The notes: generated by a model not told the origin, from the sequence alone. A DNA stretch of 37,892 bases from Phycisphaerae bacterium (GCA_016927755.1 JAFGLZ010000120.1:1-37892); one strand, 5' to 3'; counted from the first letter of the stretch, positions 15,343 to 23,692 are shown. Numbers and translations are program-made.

Positions 15343-16173
15343 ATGGGTCAGTCGGTGACATGGCACAACCCCCAGAGGCGTCAACTCCTCCGAGCCAAGG
15401 GCCTTCGGAGCTACGATGACTTCATCGACTGCCGCGAAGGGGACCCTGTCTGGTCCCGTTCGATCACCAAGACGTATCGGCTGACCTGCGACGATCCCGA
15501 AACACAAGGGACGCTCGGCCTCTACCTCAAGAAGTACGTCTACCCAAAACGGCGATGGCGGTTCCTCTTCCGGAGGGACAAACCCAGCATCGAATCCCGG
15601 AACTACGCCGCCCTGCGGGAATGCCTCGGCCCCGTCGTCCCGGACGTCGTCGCCACGGGACGGCGGCGACGCTGGATGATGCTGCACGACGCCTTCATCT
15701 TGACCGACGAACTGGCCGACTGCGTCCAATTGGACGAATACGCCGAGACGCATTGGAAAGGAGCTCCTTCGGAACGCCAACGCGCTCGACAAGACAGCCT
15801 GATCCGGATCACGGCGGAGCTCGTCAGGCGGATGCACGCCGCGCACTTCTACCACGTCGATCTGCAGTGGCGCAATATCCTGGTCCATTTCGGAGAGTCG
15901 CCCAAGCAGGTCCGCGCCTTCTTCATCGACGCGCCCCGAGGCGGATACCGTTATCTCTGGTTCCGGCGCAGTCATGGCGTATTCCGAGATCTCTCGAGCC
16001 TCGAGAAGGGCGCGCGACGGTATCTGACGCGAACCCAGCGCCTGCGATGGTTCAAGCTCTACGCCGGACGATCTCGTCTCACCCGAAACGACCGGGGACT
16101 CATCTTGGGCATCCTGGGAGAGCGGGGCCGCTACGACCACAGGAGGCTGGGACTGCTGGCTTCTCATGGCTGA
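15343..16173 (+). CDS. InaA/WaaP-like lipopolysaccharide kinase (second of three)
   Basis: A 276-residue kinase-fold protein related to its upstream neighbour. It keeps LYLKKYVYPKRRWRF (Lys63 or Lys64 for ATP), YHVDLQWRNIL (Asp173, Asn178) and FFIDAPRGG (Asp196). Like the previous protein it has Asp-Ala-Pro where most kinases have DFG, so the two form one subfamily. The basic N-lobe suggests contact with the membrane or a phosphorylated substrate (inference). Start ATG at 15343 has AGGGG 8 bases upstream and lies 20 bases past the previous stop. An open frame continues upstream inside the previous gene but shows no family sequence. It overlaps the next gene by 8 bases. Confidence 0.75.
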   Translation: MGQSVTWHNPQRRQLLRAKGLRSYDDFIDCREGDPVWSRSITKTYRLTCDDPETQGTLGLYLKKYVYPKRRWRFLFRRDKPSIESRNYAALRECLGPVVPDVVATGRRRRWMMLHDAFILTDELADCVQLDEYAETHWKGAPSERQRARQDSLIRITAELVRRMHAAHFYHVDLQWRNILVHFGESPKQVRAFFIDAPRGGYRYLWFRRSHGVFRDLSSLEKGARRYLTRTQRLRWFKLYAGRSRLTRNDRGLILGILGERGRYDHRRLGLLASHG

Positions 16174-17896
16174 TCACACCTACGTACAACCCGCCGCCCG
16201 AGCGCTCTTCGAACATCTCGGCCTGAGCGACTTCGACTCGGTCATGTCCCTCTCCGGCGGCATGACGGTGAGCCGCCACAAGAGCCGGAACACAATGCTC
16301 ATCATGCCCAACATGACCGCGGAGCACGGATGGGGCGACCGACGCGTCTATCTCAAACGCGACTATCGCGTCCCGCTCAAGCACGTCCTGGAGGATCTCC
16401 TCGCCCGCCGACTGCCCCGCGCCCAGCCGTTGCGGGAATGGCTGGCCATCGAGCGATGTCAGCGCCGCGGCATCGGCGTGATGCGCGGCTTGGCGTGGGG
16501 ACAGCGATCCGTTCTCGGAATCCCGAGACAGGCCTTCATCCTGGTGGAAGCTGTCCCAGGCATGGAAACCCTCCACGAAGCCACCCAGCGCCTGTGCGGT
16601 CCCGATGCCGGCGGCCGACCCAACGGACGACTCGCGGCTGAACGCCGCCAACTGGCTCGGGAGCTTGGCGAGTTCGTCGGCCGGTTCCACGCAGGCAAGC
16701 TGATCTGGCCGGACATGGTGGGCAAGCACATCTACCTCACCCCACGCTCCGGCGAAAACCGAACGAATCGCTGGGATTTCCACCTCATCGACGTCGAACG
16801 TCTGACGAGGAGCCGAAGCCCCGCCAAGCAGACCAAGGACCTCATCAGGCTCTACCGGTCTCTGAGCCCGCACGGGCTGTCCCCGACCGATCTGTTGAGA
16901 TTCGCGCTCGGCTACCTGAACGTCGAGGCCGAAGACTGGCCTGCTGCCCGAAGGCGAATCGAGCAGGTCTTCGCGTGGGCGGGCGATCTGGTTCGACGAA
17001 GCTGGGCGTCGCGCCGCCCCCGACTGCCGAGAGCCGACGACGCGCCCCGACCGGAGCAGTTGCGGTTCGTCCGGTTCGGCAACGTCGTGGTGAACCATGC
17101 CTTCATACCGATCTTGCAGGACAGCGGGCTCGTTAGCTTCGGATCGGTCTTCCGCCTGAATGTGGGCGAGCGACTCGACAAGGCCAACATCGGCTCGTGG
17201 CGAGAGCGCTGGCGCCTCGACCTGGAAGACTACCAGGGCAGCCGCCGCACGCTCTACCTCAAGCGATATCAGTCTCCCCCGCTGGGCGAGCAGCTCAAGC
17301 GGATCTTCTTCCGCCGCGCCAAACGCGCCTCGGCGTGGTGGGAATGGCAGCGAATCCGGAACCTCGCCGCCGAAGGCATCGGCGTGCCGACGCCCGTGGG
17401 CTATGGACAGAAGATGCGGGGCTTCGTCGAGCGTCGTAGCTTCCTGGTCACCGAGGCGATCCCCGGAGAGTCGCTCGAACGGTGGGTGCCCCGCCACCTG
17501 GGCCCCGACGGTGACGTGGATTGGAGGACGAGGCGGAAACTCGTCGGGCAACTCGCCCTGCTGATCCGCCTGCTGCACGAAAAGAAGTGGGCCCACCGCG
17601 ATCTCTACTTGTCCCACATCTTCATCTCGCACAACGCGGACGGCCAGGCCGTCTTCCGCCTGATCGATCTGCAGCGGCTGTTCCGTCCGCGATGGCGATG
17701 GCGGCGATGGCGGATCAAGGATCTCGCCGCGCTGCATTACTCCACCCCCGCCGAATGCGTGCCCGCGACCGACCGTCTTCGCTTCCTGCGGCACTACTTC
17801 AACGTCCCGCGGTTGACGCCCGCGCATCGACGGCTGATCCGGCGGGTCCTGGCAAAGACACGACGCACCGCCCGCCACAACAGACCCCGACCGTGA
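16166..17896 (+). CDS. Tandem WaaP-like kinase with two kinase domains
   Basis: A 576-residue protein with two kinase domains in a row. Domain 1 (about 1-275) has VYLKRDYR (Lys64), FILVEAVPG, WPDMVGKHIYL (Asp183) and FHLIDVERL (Asp209). Domain 2 (about 298-570) has LYLKRYQSPP (Lys366), FLVTEAIPGES, AHRDLYLSHIFI (Asp479) and FRLIDLQRL (Asp501). The His where most kinases have Asn, and IDxxRL in place of DFG, are WaaP-like. In domain 1 the HRD triad is WPD: the Asp stays but the His-Arg pair is lost. Domain 1 may therefore be altered or regulatory while domain 2 looks active (inference). Last gene of the heptose operon; start overlaps the previous stop by 8 bases. Confidence 0.75.
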   Translation: MADHTYVQPAARALFEHLGLSDFDSVMSLSGGMTVSRHKSRNTMLIMPNMTAEHGWGDRRVYLKRDYRVPLKHVLEDLLARRLPRAQPLREWLAIERCQRRGIGVMRGLAWGQRSVLGIPRQAFILVEAVPGMETLHEATQRLCGPDAGGRPNGRLAAERRQLARELGEFVGRFHAGKLIWPDMVGKHIYLTPRSGENRTNRWDFHLIDVERLTRSRSPAKQTKDLIRLYRSLSPHGLSPTDLLRFALGYLNVEAEDWPAARRRIEQVFAWAGDLVRRSWASRRPRLPRADDAPRPEQLRFVRFGNVVVNHAFIPILQDSGLVSFGSVFRLNVGERLDKANIGSWRERWRLDLEDYQGSRRTLYLKRYQSPPLGEQLKRIFFRRAKRASAWWEWQRIRNLAAEGIGVPTPVGYGQKMRGFVERRSFLVTEAIPGESLERWVPRHLGPDGDVDWRTRRKLVGQLALLIRLLHEKKWAHRDLYLSHIFISHNADGQAVFRLIDLQRLFRPRWRWRRWRIKDLAALHYSTPAECVPATDRLRFLRHYFNVPRLTPAHRRLIRRVLAKTRRTARHNRPRP

Positions 17897-18098
17897 CGGC
17901 GCCGTAGCGCTGCATGACGGGAACCCTCCTCCGGAAATGGTCGAGGAGATCACTCCACGGGGATTCTGCGGGCCTTCGAGAAATCCATCTGCTCGCTCAC
18001 GAAGCGCTCCATGCCCACGGTCTTGATCGCGGCAAGGTTCCTGCGCCGGTCGCGTCGGAACAATCGCCTGATGCGGCATGATGGTCAGGACAAGGCCG

Positions 18099-19007
18099 CT
18101 ATGCGGTCAACCCCAGCCATCCCCGAAGATGTCTCCCCCAGTAAACCACCACGACCGCGGCGGCCACCCACAGGAACACCGTCAGGATGAAGGGACGATC
18201 CTTCAAGACGATGTCGACGGGGCCCGATGCCCGCCCCGATCGAATCAGCATCGCATATCGGAAAATCGCGTAGACCACGAGCGGAAGCGTGAGAATCAGG
18301 TAATGCTTGTCGAACGGCGGCTGGGGCTCCCCCCGGTCCATCACGTAGAGGAGAAACGTCACGATGGCGATGCCGGCCGTCACGCTGGTCAGGTGGTTCA
18401 AGAGGTCCGGGCTGTATCCGGCGAGCGTCTTGCGATGCTTCGCCGCCTCGACCGAGTCTCCGATCGTATTGATCTCGCACTGACGCTTCCCGAAACCGAT
18501 GAACATGCACAAGGTAAACGTGCAGACGACCAGCCACGGCGATGTCCCGGCCCCGATGGCCACCCCCCCGGCGATCGCGCGCAGGACGAAGCCGATGGCG
18601 ATGACGATGACGTCCACGATTACCCGCCGCTTGAGCCAATAGGTGTACGCGGCGTTCAGCATCAGATACGCGCCGAGGACCACCGCGAATCCCCGCGGCA
18701 ACAGCAGGCACAGCCCAATAGCCCCCGACAGAAGCAGGAACGCCAGAATGATGCCCCGCTCCGGGGAGATCGCGCCGCTGGCGATCGGACGATGCCGCTT
18801 GGTGGGATGAAGCCGATCCTGCTCCCGATCACGGATGTCGTTGATGACGTACGCCGCGCTGGCCGCCAGGCAGAATGCCGCGAATGCCAGAAGACTCAGA
18901 AGGATCGCCTCGGACTCCGTCGCCCGTTGGCTGAACACCAGACCGGCCAGCACGAAAACGTTCTTGACCCAATCTGCCGGTCGAACCAGTTTGAGATACT
19001 CGAGCAT
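18099..19007 (-). CDS. UbiA-family prenyltransferase, decaprenyl-phosphate phosphoribosyltransferase-like
   Basis: A 302-residue membrane enzyme of the UbiA superfamily. The first metal-binding motif is complete: NDIRDREQDRLHPTKRHRPI (about 56-75), with Asp57, Asp60 and Asp64. The second region has YWLKRRVIVDVIVIAIGFV followed by LRAIAGG, and LCMFIGFGKR further on. This combination resembles DPPR synthases, which add phosphoribose to polyprenyl phosphate, rather than quinone or heme prenyltransferases, but the substrate is inference. About nine hydrophobic helices are present. AGGA lies 7 bases before the ATG. It converges on the heptose operon, and its start is about 260 bases downstream of the candidate small RNA terminator. 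Confidence 0.8.
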   Translation of the reverse strand: MLEYLKLVRPADWVKNVFVLAGLVFSQRATESEAILLSLLAFAAFCLAASAAYVINDIRDREQDRLHPTKRHRPIASGAISPERGIILAFLLLSGAIGLCLLLPRGFAVVLGAYLMLNAAYTYWLKRRVIVDVIVIAIGFVLRAIAGGVAIGAGTSPWLVVCTFTLCMFIGFGKRQCEINTIGDSVEAAKHRKTLAGYSPDLLNHLTSVTAGIAIVTFLLYVMDRGEPQPPFDKHYLILTLPLVVYAIFRYAMLIRSGRASGPVDIVLKDRPFILTVFLWVAAAVVVVYWGRHLRGWLGLTA

Positions 19008-19263
19008 ATCGAGTTCCTGTGGTCTACCTCATCCTGTTCGTTCCCTTCCACCGTCCGGAAGGATCACCTGCCGTCACTGGTCCGCCAGCAGCTTCCCCGC
19101 CGCTTGCGACTGGTGTTCGGCCCAGCTCCGGTACCAGTCCAGCGGTGTGAACCGTCGCGAGATCAGCGTAACTCATTGCTTGAAATGATGAAAGGGCATG
19201 CCGAAAGAAGCCGAACCCCGCACGGAGAAAGCGGCAACGCATCGGAGAGCGGCCACCGTGGGC

Positions 19264-19335
19264 AAAAAAAGTAGCCTGGTCGCTGTAGATGGGCTAGGGG
19301 GGGATAACCCATCCGTGTGGCGTGCGACCAGGCTA
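19264..19335 (-). terminator. Intrinsic terminator of the candidate small RNA
   Basis: Perfect 12-base arms TAGCCTGGTCGC (19272-19283) and GCGACCAGGCTA (19324-19335) enclose a second inner stem, GATGGG/CCCATC (19288-19293 with 19308-19313). On the minus strand the hairpin is followed by a run of seven T (19270-19264). The long, double stem is unusual for a plain terminator and may be functional. Confidence 0.8.
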
Positions 19336-19412
19336 ATCCGCACAAACTGCCTGAGACAAGCAGTTTAGATACCGACTACGCGCAAGCATACCGCATTGGC
19401 AGACAAACACCT
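19264..19412 (-). ncRNA. Candidate orphan small RNA
   Basis: A minus-strand stretch bounded by a TTGACA-type promoter and a strong terminator would give an RNA of roughly 130-150 bases. It contains a hairpin with perfect 7-base arms AAACTGC/GCAGTTT (19344-19366), followed by the 12-base-pair terminator stem. No convincing ORF or ribosome site is present. It lies between divergent UbiA and dapB genes and shows no match to classes I can recognise. It could also be an attenuated leader of the UbiA gene. Confidence 0.42.
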
Positions 19413-19416
19413 AATC

Positions 19417-19445
19417 TATTTTTACTCAATTCCAACTTTTGTCAA
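19417..19445 (-). promoter_or_regulatory. Putative promoter of the candidate small RNA
   Basis: On the minus strand a perfect TTGACA (19445-19440) is followed by an A/T-rich -10-like stretch (TAAAAA at spacing 15, AAAATA at spacing 17). The -35 is convincing, the -10 less so. Confidence 0.4.
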
Positions 19446-19571
19446 GTGTAACTGAACCCCTTGGTGAAAGTCAAGCCGCCGCGGGGCTGGCCTTGGCAAC
19501 ACCCGCCGGTACAATGCCACTCGACGGATCGAGCATCCAACCCCTTGTCGCCGCTGTGCGGAGGTTCTCAG

Positions 19572-20375
19572 ATGATCAGGTTGGCGATCGCCGGTGCGGC
19601 CGGCAGAATGGGACAGCGAATCGCTGCCCTGGCAAGCCACGACGACAGATTTCAGGTCTCACTCGCGCTGGACGCGGACAGCCATCCGGACCTGGGACGA
19701 GACGTCGGCGAGCTCGCCGGAGTCGGACGACTAGGCCCCGCCGTTCAACCGTTCTCCTCGGTCGGTAACGACAGCGAGTTCGACGTCCTGATCGATTTCT
19801 CACTCCCCGCCGGGACCATGGCCGCTCTGAGTGTCTGTCTATCGGCGCGACGCCCCATCGTCATCGGAACGACCGGCCACGACGAGACGCAACTCGCCGA
19901 CATTCACAGGGCCGCCGAGACGATCCCGCTCCTGAAGGCCCCCAACATGTCCGTCGGAGTGAACGTGCTGTTTCGCATCGCCGGACAGGTCGCCGCCGCG
20001 CTCGGCGAAGACTACGACTGTGAGATCATCGAGTCCCATCACCGATTCAAGGCCGACGCACCTAGCGGCACCGCCGTGGAACTGCTCAACCGCATCTGCC
20101 AGTCCACCGGACGCGATCCTGGCAAGGACGCCGTCTACGGACGCCAAGGCCAGACCGGACAGCGACCCGCCGGACAGATCGGCGTACTCGCCTTACGCGT
20201 CGGAGACACGGTAGGCGAGCACGATGTCCACTTCGGGTGTCTAGGAGAAACGGTCGTGCTGCGACACGTGGCACACACTCGAGACACATTCGTGCGAGGC
20301 GCCCTTCGCGCCGCGGTTTGGGTCGCTGAGAAACCCGTCGGCTTCTACACGATGCAGGACGTGCTGTTCGGCTAG
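19572..20375 (+). CDS. dapB: 4-hydroxy-tetrahydrodipicolinate reductase
   Basis: DapB reduces 4-hydroxy-tetrahydrodipicolinate with NAD(P)H in the lysine/diaminopimelate pathway, cytoplasmic. The 267 residues match the usual length. Visible: the dinucleotide motif GAAGRMGQ (8-15), GTTGH (99-103), the catalytic ESHHRFKADAPSGTA with His156, His157 and Lys160, and the end PVGFYTMQDVLF. The start is chosen for GGAGG 7 bases upstream; an in-frame upstream extension does not resemble the family. A TACAAT box at 19510-19515, with only a poor -35 17 bases before it, is the best promoter candidate. The presence of dapB fits a diderm that makes diaminopimelate. Confidence 0.92.
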   Translation: MIRLAIAGAAGRMGQRIAALASHDDRFQVSLALDADSHPDLGRDVGELAGVGRLGPAVQPFSSVGNDSEFDVLIDFSLPAGTMAALSVCLSARRPIVIGTTGHDETQLADIHRAAETIPLLKAPNMSVGVNVLFRIAGQVAAALGEDYDCEIIESHHRFKADAPSGTAVELLNRICQSTGRDPGKDAVYGRQGQTGQRPAGQIGVLALRVGDTVGEHDVHFGCLGETVVLRHVAHTRDTFVRGALRAAVWVAEKPVGFYTMQDVLFG

Positions 20376-20398
20376 ACCCAGGGCTAGGCACTCGTCGA

Positions 20399-20426
20399 GA
20401 TTCGAGAGCCGAGCGGCTCAGGAATC
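20399..20426. terminator. Possible hairpin between convergent genes
   Basis: Nested arms GATTC/GAATC and GAGCC/GGCTC form a hairpin across the 3' ends of dapB and the DUF4097 gene, covering the stop codon of the latter. The flanking T-run is weak (TTCT on the plus side), so termination is uncertain. Confidence 0.35.
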
Positions 20427-21386
20427 TTCTCCCGCAAGCGCTTCCAGGTCTACCGAGCCGTTCGTGGTCTTGATGTCGATCAGCCCACCGCCGCCGTTGA
20501 GCGTGGCCTTGAGGTGGCTCTTCCCCGAGTCGATATCCCCCACCTTGGCGCCATCGAGATTGGCGTGGATCCGCCCGTTGGTCGTCCAAATCCCAAGTCT
20601 CGCCCGGATGCCGCCCGGCAAGAACGCCTTCACGCTTCCATTCGTCGTCGTTAACCTGATTTCGGGCTGATCCGGGACCGATTCCGCCCTCAGCTCGATG
20701 CCGCCGTTCGTGCTCTGGAGAACGGCCGCCGCTCGAATCTGCGTAGCCTTGATCCGCCCGTTCGTGCTGACGGCCTTGATCCGACCGCCCGAAACCCGTG
20801 TCAGTTCCACCGCCCCGTTGGATGTCCCGACGTCTACCTCCCCACCGATGTCGGTGGCGATGATCTTGCCGTTTGTGCTCCGAGCCCGAATCTTGTTCTT
20901 GAGCTTCGCTAGCGTGACGCTGCCGTTCGTCGTCTCCGCGTCCAGGCCGCCGTTGAGGTCCGTCGCCAACACACACCCGTTGGTCGTCTCGAGCTGCGCC
21001 GCCAAGTCGGGCGGAAGCTCGATCCACAGCGACGCCCCGGCGCTGCGCGATTTGTCGGCTAGCGGGACCTTCACGATGATTCGCAGACGATCGGGATGAC
21101 TCGCATCTCGACTGATCGCGATTTCTACCTTCTCCGCGTGGACGCGCGCGTCCTCCGTGCTGACCCCGTGCGAGACCTTCTCCGCCCGCAAGTCCATGTC
21201 CTTCCGCGACGCATCCCCCTTCACCTCGATCAAGCCGTTCTGAGTCTCGACCTCGATCCGCCGAATCCCATCCAGAGCAGCCGTCTCCCGAAACTCCACC
21301 GTGGCTCGGAAAGGATAGGACTGACAGCCGACAAGCGGCAGAACCAGCAGTACCAACAGGCCCTTCGACCAACTCGTCCGTGTCAT
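20418..21386 (-). CDS. DUF4097-type lipoprotein with TTNG beta-strand repeats
   Basis: A 322-residue predicted lipoprotein: signal LLVLLVLPLVGC with a lipobox Cys (LVGC), then a repeat-built beta body. About ten copies of a short motif TTNG, STNG, TSNG or TQNG recur roughly every 20 residues (for example ETTNGSVTL, RSTNGKIIA, TSNGAVELT), each starting a predicted strand, as in DUF4097/head GIN-like beta-helix or beta-solenoid proteins. The last half is almost pure repeat. ATG at 21386 is preferred over an in-frame TTG five codons earlier because GGAGG sits 8 bases upstream. Role unknown; such lipoproteins are exported and likely structural or envelope-associated (inference). Confidence 0.8.
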   Translation of the reverse strand: MTRTSWSKGLLVLLVLPLVGCQSYPFRATVEFRETAALDGIRRIEVETQNGLIEVKGDASRKDMDLRAEKVSHGVSTEDARVHAEKVEIAISRDASHPDRLRIIVKVPLADKSRSAGASLWIELPPDLAAQLETTNGCVLATDLNGGLDAETTNGSVTLAKLKNKIRARSTNGKIIATDIGGEVDVGTSNGAVELTRVSGGRIKAVSTNGRIKATQIRAAAVLQSTNGGIELRAESVPDQPEIRLTTTNGSVKAFLPGGIRARLGIWTTNGRIHANLDGAKVGDIDSGKSHLKATLNGGGGLIDIKTTNGSVDLEALAGEDS

Positions 21387-21656
21387 TGCAGGATCCTCCA
21401 ACGCCGAACGGTGACGTGCTTACCTCTGAACTGATGTGCGCGGCCGCGCCGCGCCCTTGCCCGCGCCCTAGCTGGTATCATAGACACGGGTCGAACGGAT
21501 TCGTTACCGGAAATTCGTCAATCAGATCCCCGAGGCGCTCCCGGGGCCCGGCCTCCGGGCGGCGATGACCACTGAAGGAATCCACAAAGCCAGGAATCGA
21601 CCGAGGATCGCCCCGTCGTTCAGCCTATCGAGGTGAATTTCTTCGGGTGAAACACC

Positions 21657-22697
21657 CTATCGTCGGCCGAAGACCTCCACCGCCTCCAGATAGCATTCGA
21701 CCGACGCGATCGGAACGGTGTACGGGATGTGGTTGCCGACGGCGAAGAAGTACCCCGGGCAATCGCGCCCCACGTCGGCACACCGCTTGACCTCGGCGCG
21801 GATCTCCTCGGGGCCCTTGAACTGCAGAATTCGCGAATCGACGTTGCCGATGATCACGTGCGTCTTGCCGTATCTCTCGACGATCGTCTCCAGGCTGGTC
21901 AGCGGCTCGAAGATGAAGCCCTGGGCCCCCGCCTCGGCCAGGTCATCGATGAAGGCGTCAAACTTGCCGTCGGAGCAGAACAGCACCTGGATGCCCGCCT
22001 CACGAAGCCGAGCCCACATCCGCTTGTGACGAGGAAATACGTACCGACGCATCCAATCCGGCGAGAACACCGGACCCGAAGCCCACGCGATGTCGTCGTG
22101 GCACAGGAACACCGGAACCTCCGCCCGGATGTGAGCCTCGACCACCATCATCGTGATCTTGAAGAAACCCGCCATGACGCGGTCGAAGCGATCCGGATCC
22201 GTCATGGCCGCCGCCATGAACAGCTCCCACCCGAACGTCACGATGCACCAAGTGAACACCGAGTTGTAGAACCCGCCCGGGAAGATCGCATCCGGGTACG
22301 CCGCCCTGCCCTGCTTGTAGTATCGACGTACGTCATCGGCAAGCTCGTCGAGCCCGGGCAGCTTGGCCGCCTTGAGCGGGTCAAAACGCAGAACGTCCTC
22401 TTCCGTCTTGAGCTCGTAGTGCGAGGCCCACGGCGTCTCCGTCTCGTAGAACTTGGCCCGACCCATGTCGGCGCGGGGCAGCCCCCAATCGCGGCTGTAC
22501 GTGCTCCAGACGAAGTCGTAATCCAGGGCCTTGGCCAGCGCGGGCGCTGCCTTGCCGCCCTGATCGGGGTCCTCCGGGTCGATACCCGTGACCTTCATGA
22601 TGAACTGGCGGTGAGAGATGTACTCGGTCTGCGGAATCCGGTCGGTCATCTCCAAGCCGAGCGCCTTGGCCCCTCGTTCGTAGCTCATGGTCCTCAT
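21657..22697 (-). CDS. Uroporphyrinogen decarboxylase (UROD/MtaA)-superfamily protein
   Basis: A 346-residue TIM-barrel protein of the UroD/MtaA superfamily. The C-terminal half has the family feel: VFLCHDDIAWASG, QVLFCSDGKFDAFID, HVIIGNVDSRIL and FFAVGNHIPYTVP. The N-terminal Arg-rich substrate motif of true HemE (RQAGR) is absent, so it is not heme-pathway decarboxylase. Relatives include methyltransferases acting on corrinoid or coenzyme M, but no corrinoid protein is nearby and the substrate is unknown. Two ATGs, 22697 and 22688, both have G-rich sequence close by; the first is listed. A 7-base-arm palindrome lies 92 bases upstream. Confidence 0.8.
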   Translation of the reverse strand: MRTMSYERGAKALGLEMTDRIPQTEYISHRQFIMKVTGIDPEDPDQGGKAAPALAKALDYDFVWSTYSRDWGLPRADMGRAKFYETETPWASHYELKTEEDVLRFDPLKAAKLPGLDELADDVRRYYKQGRAAYPDAIFPGGFYNSVFTWCIVTFGWELFMAAAMTDPDRFDRVMAGFFKITMMVVEAHIRAEVPVFLCHDDIAWASGPVFSPDWMRRYVFPRHKRMWARLREAGIQVLFCSDGKFDAFIDDLAEAGAQGFIFEPLTSLETIVERYGKTHVIIGNVDSRILQFKGPEEIRAEVKRCADVGRDCPGYFFAVGNHIPYTVPIASVECYLEAVEVFGRR

Positions 22698-22788
22698 TAC
22701 CCCTCAGCGCCCTGCCCGGACGCTTCGGCCAGACCGTCGGTCCCGCGCGCCAACGCCCGCGCATGTTGTTCTGTGCCTCGCGCACTCA

Positions 22789-22804
22789 CTCAACCTTGGT
22801 TGAG
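22789..22804. promoter_or_regulatory. Inverted repeat, possible operator
   Basis: CTCAACC (22789-22795) and GGTTGAG (22798-22804) are perfect complements separated by TT. There is no T-run, so an operator for the divergently placed regulation of the UroD-like gene is more likely than a terminator. No regulator gene is nearby. Confidence 0.35.
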
Positions 22805-22854
22805 GTCGTCTCTGTCAGACGGGCGGCTCCCGGAGATTCAGTAATCCCAAATCG

Positions 22855-23496
22855 TCAGATCCACCCGAGAACGACACCAAAGACAATCACGGCCACGAGA
22901 TCCACCCCATAGATGAAGCCGACCACCGCCGCCTTCCGCCGAACGCTCGCCATGTCGTGAACCCAAAACGAGACCACGAAGAACGGCAAATACCCGATCA
23001 GGAAGATCAACCACGGAACCCGCGTGTTCCACCAAGAGTAGTCCCAGGTCAGGGCGCCCACCTCGTTCAGCAGGACCTCCACGAACACGCAGAAGCCCGA
23101 GCCCACCACCGCATGCACCCACCGGTTCGGCAGGCCCAGGAGCTTCGACTTTGGGTCCGCCGGAAGCATCTTGCCGAAGGCGATCCCCGCTACCGCGAAC
23201 ATGAAGCAGATCTCGATGTTCAGCCCAATCAAGATGAGAAACGCCGTGCTCGCCGGCGCCCCCCACAGCGGTGCATAGTCGGTGAAGTGAAAGACGAGCG
23301 AGTTCCAGATCTCGTTGAACCAGTCCATCCCCCAGAACGCCAGCCCCGCAAAGAGCAGGTTCCAGTTCCGTCGCTCGACTTCCACCGCGTACACGTACAC
23401 GACAAAAGCCAGCAGCGGAATCACGTACCATTGGAAACAACTGCCGTCGCGCAGCATCTCAGCCGCTGTCGTCGCGGAATCCGTCGGCATGGCCAT
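22855..23496 (-). CDS. Integral membrane protein of unknown function
   Basis: A 213-residue polytopic protein with about six hydrophobic helices. Aromatic-rich segments include FAGLAFWGMDWFNEIWNSLV, PWLIFLIGYLPFFVVSFWV, and the closing VDLVAVIVFGVVLGWI. The conserved-looking polar patch MDWFNEIWN and the WWNTRVPW loop could be a site, but I do not recognise the family. ATG at 23496 is preferred because upstream codons add a hydrophilic tail with no ribosome site; AGGGG lies 10 bases before it. The gene lies downstream of the protease gene but with a 200-base gap, so co-transcription is doubtful. Confidence 0.68.
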   Translation of the reverse strand: MAMPTDSATTAAEMLRDGSCFQWYVIPLLAFVVYVYAVEVERRNWNLLFAGLAFWGMDWFNEIWNSLVFHFTDYAPLWGAPASTAFLILIGLNIEICFMFAVAGIAFGKMLPADPKSKLLGLPNRWVHAVVGSGFCVFVEVLLNEVGALTWDYSWWNTRVPWLIFLIGYLPFFVVSFWVHDMASVRRKAAVVGFIYGVDLVAVIVFGVVLGWI

Positions 23497-23692
23497 GTCG
23501 CAAGAGCCCCCTGTAAGCGCGCCTCGGGTGACCGAACTAGGCAAGGGTCGAAGGGATGGGAACCCACCCAGCGCGGCGGTCCGGATCCCGACCCAGGTCT
23601 CCTCCCGCCACGGTAGCGAACGACCCCGCTCCCATCAAGGAAGCCCGATGGACGATCGTCGTGATCCGGAAATGGAATCCTTCCGCGCGGAA

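Noticed and set aside
16100..18079. Long open frame antisense to the tandem kinase gene
   Set aside because: The sense frame carries complete kinase motifs; the antisense product has none.
23678..23692. TTCCGCGCGGAA palindrome just after the protease stop
   Set aside because: No T-run on either strand and no loop; insufficient for a terminator.
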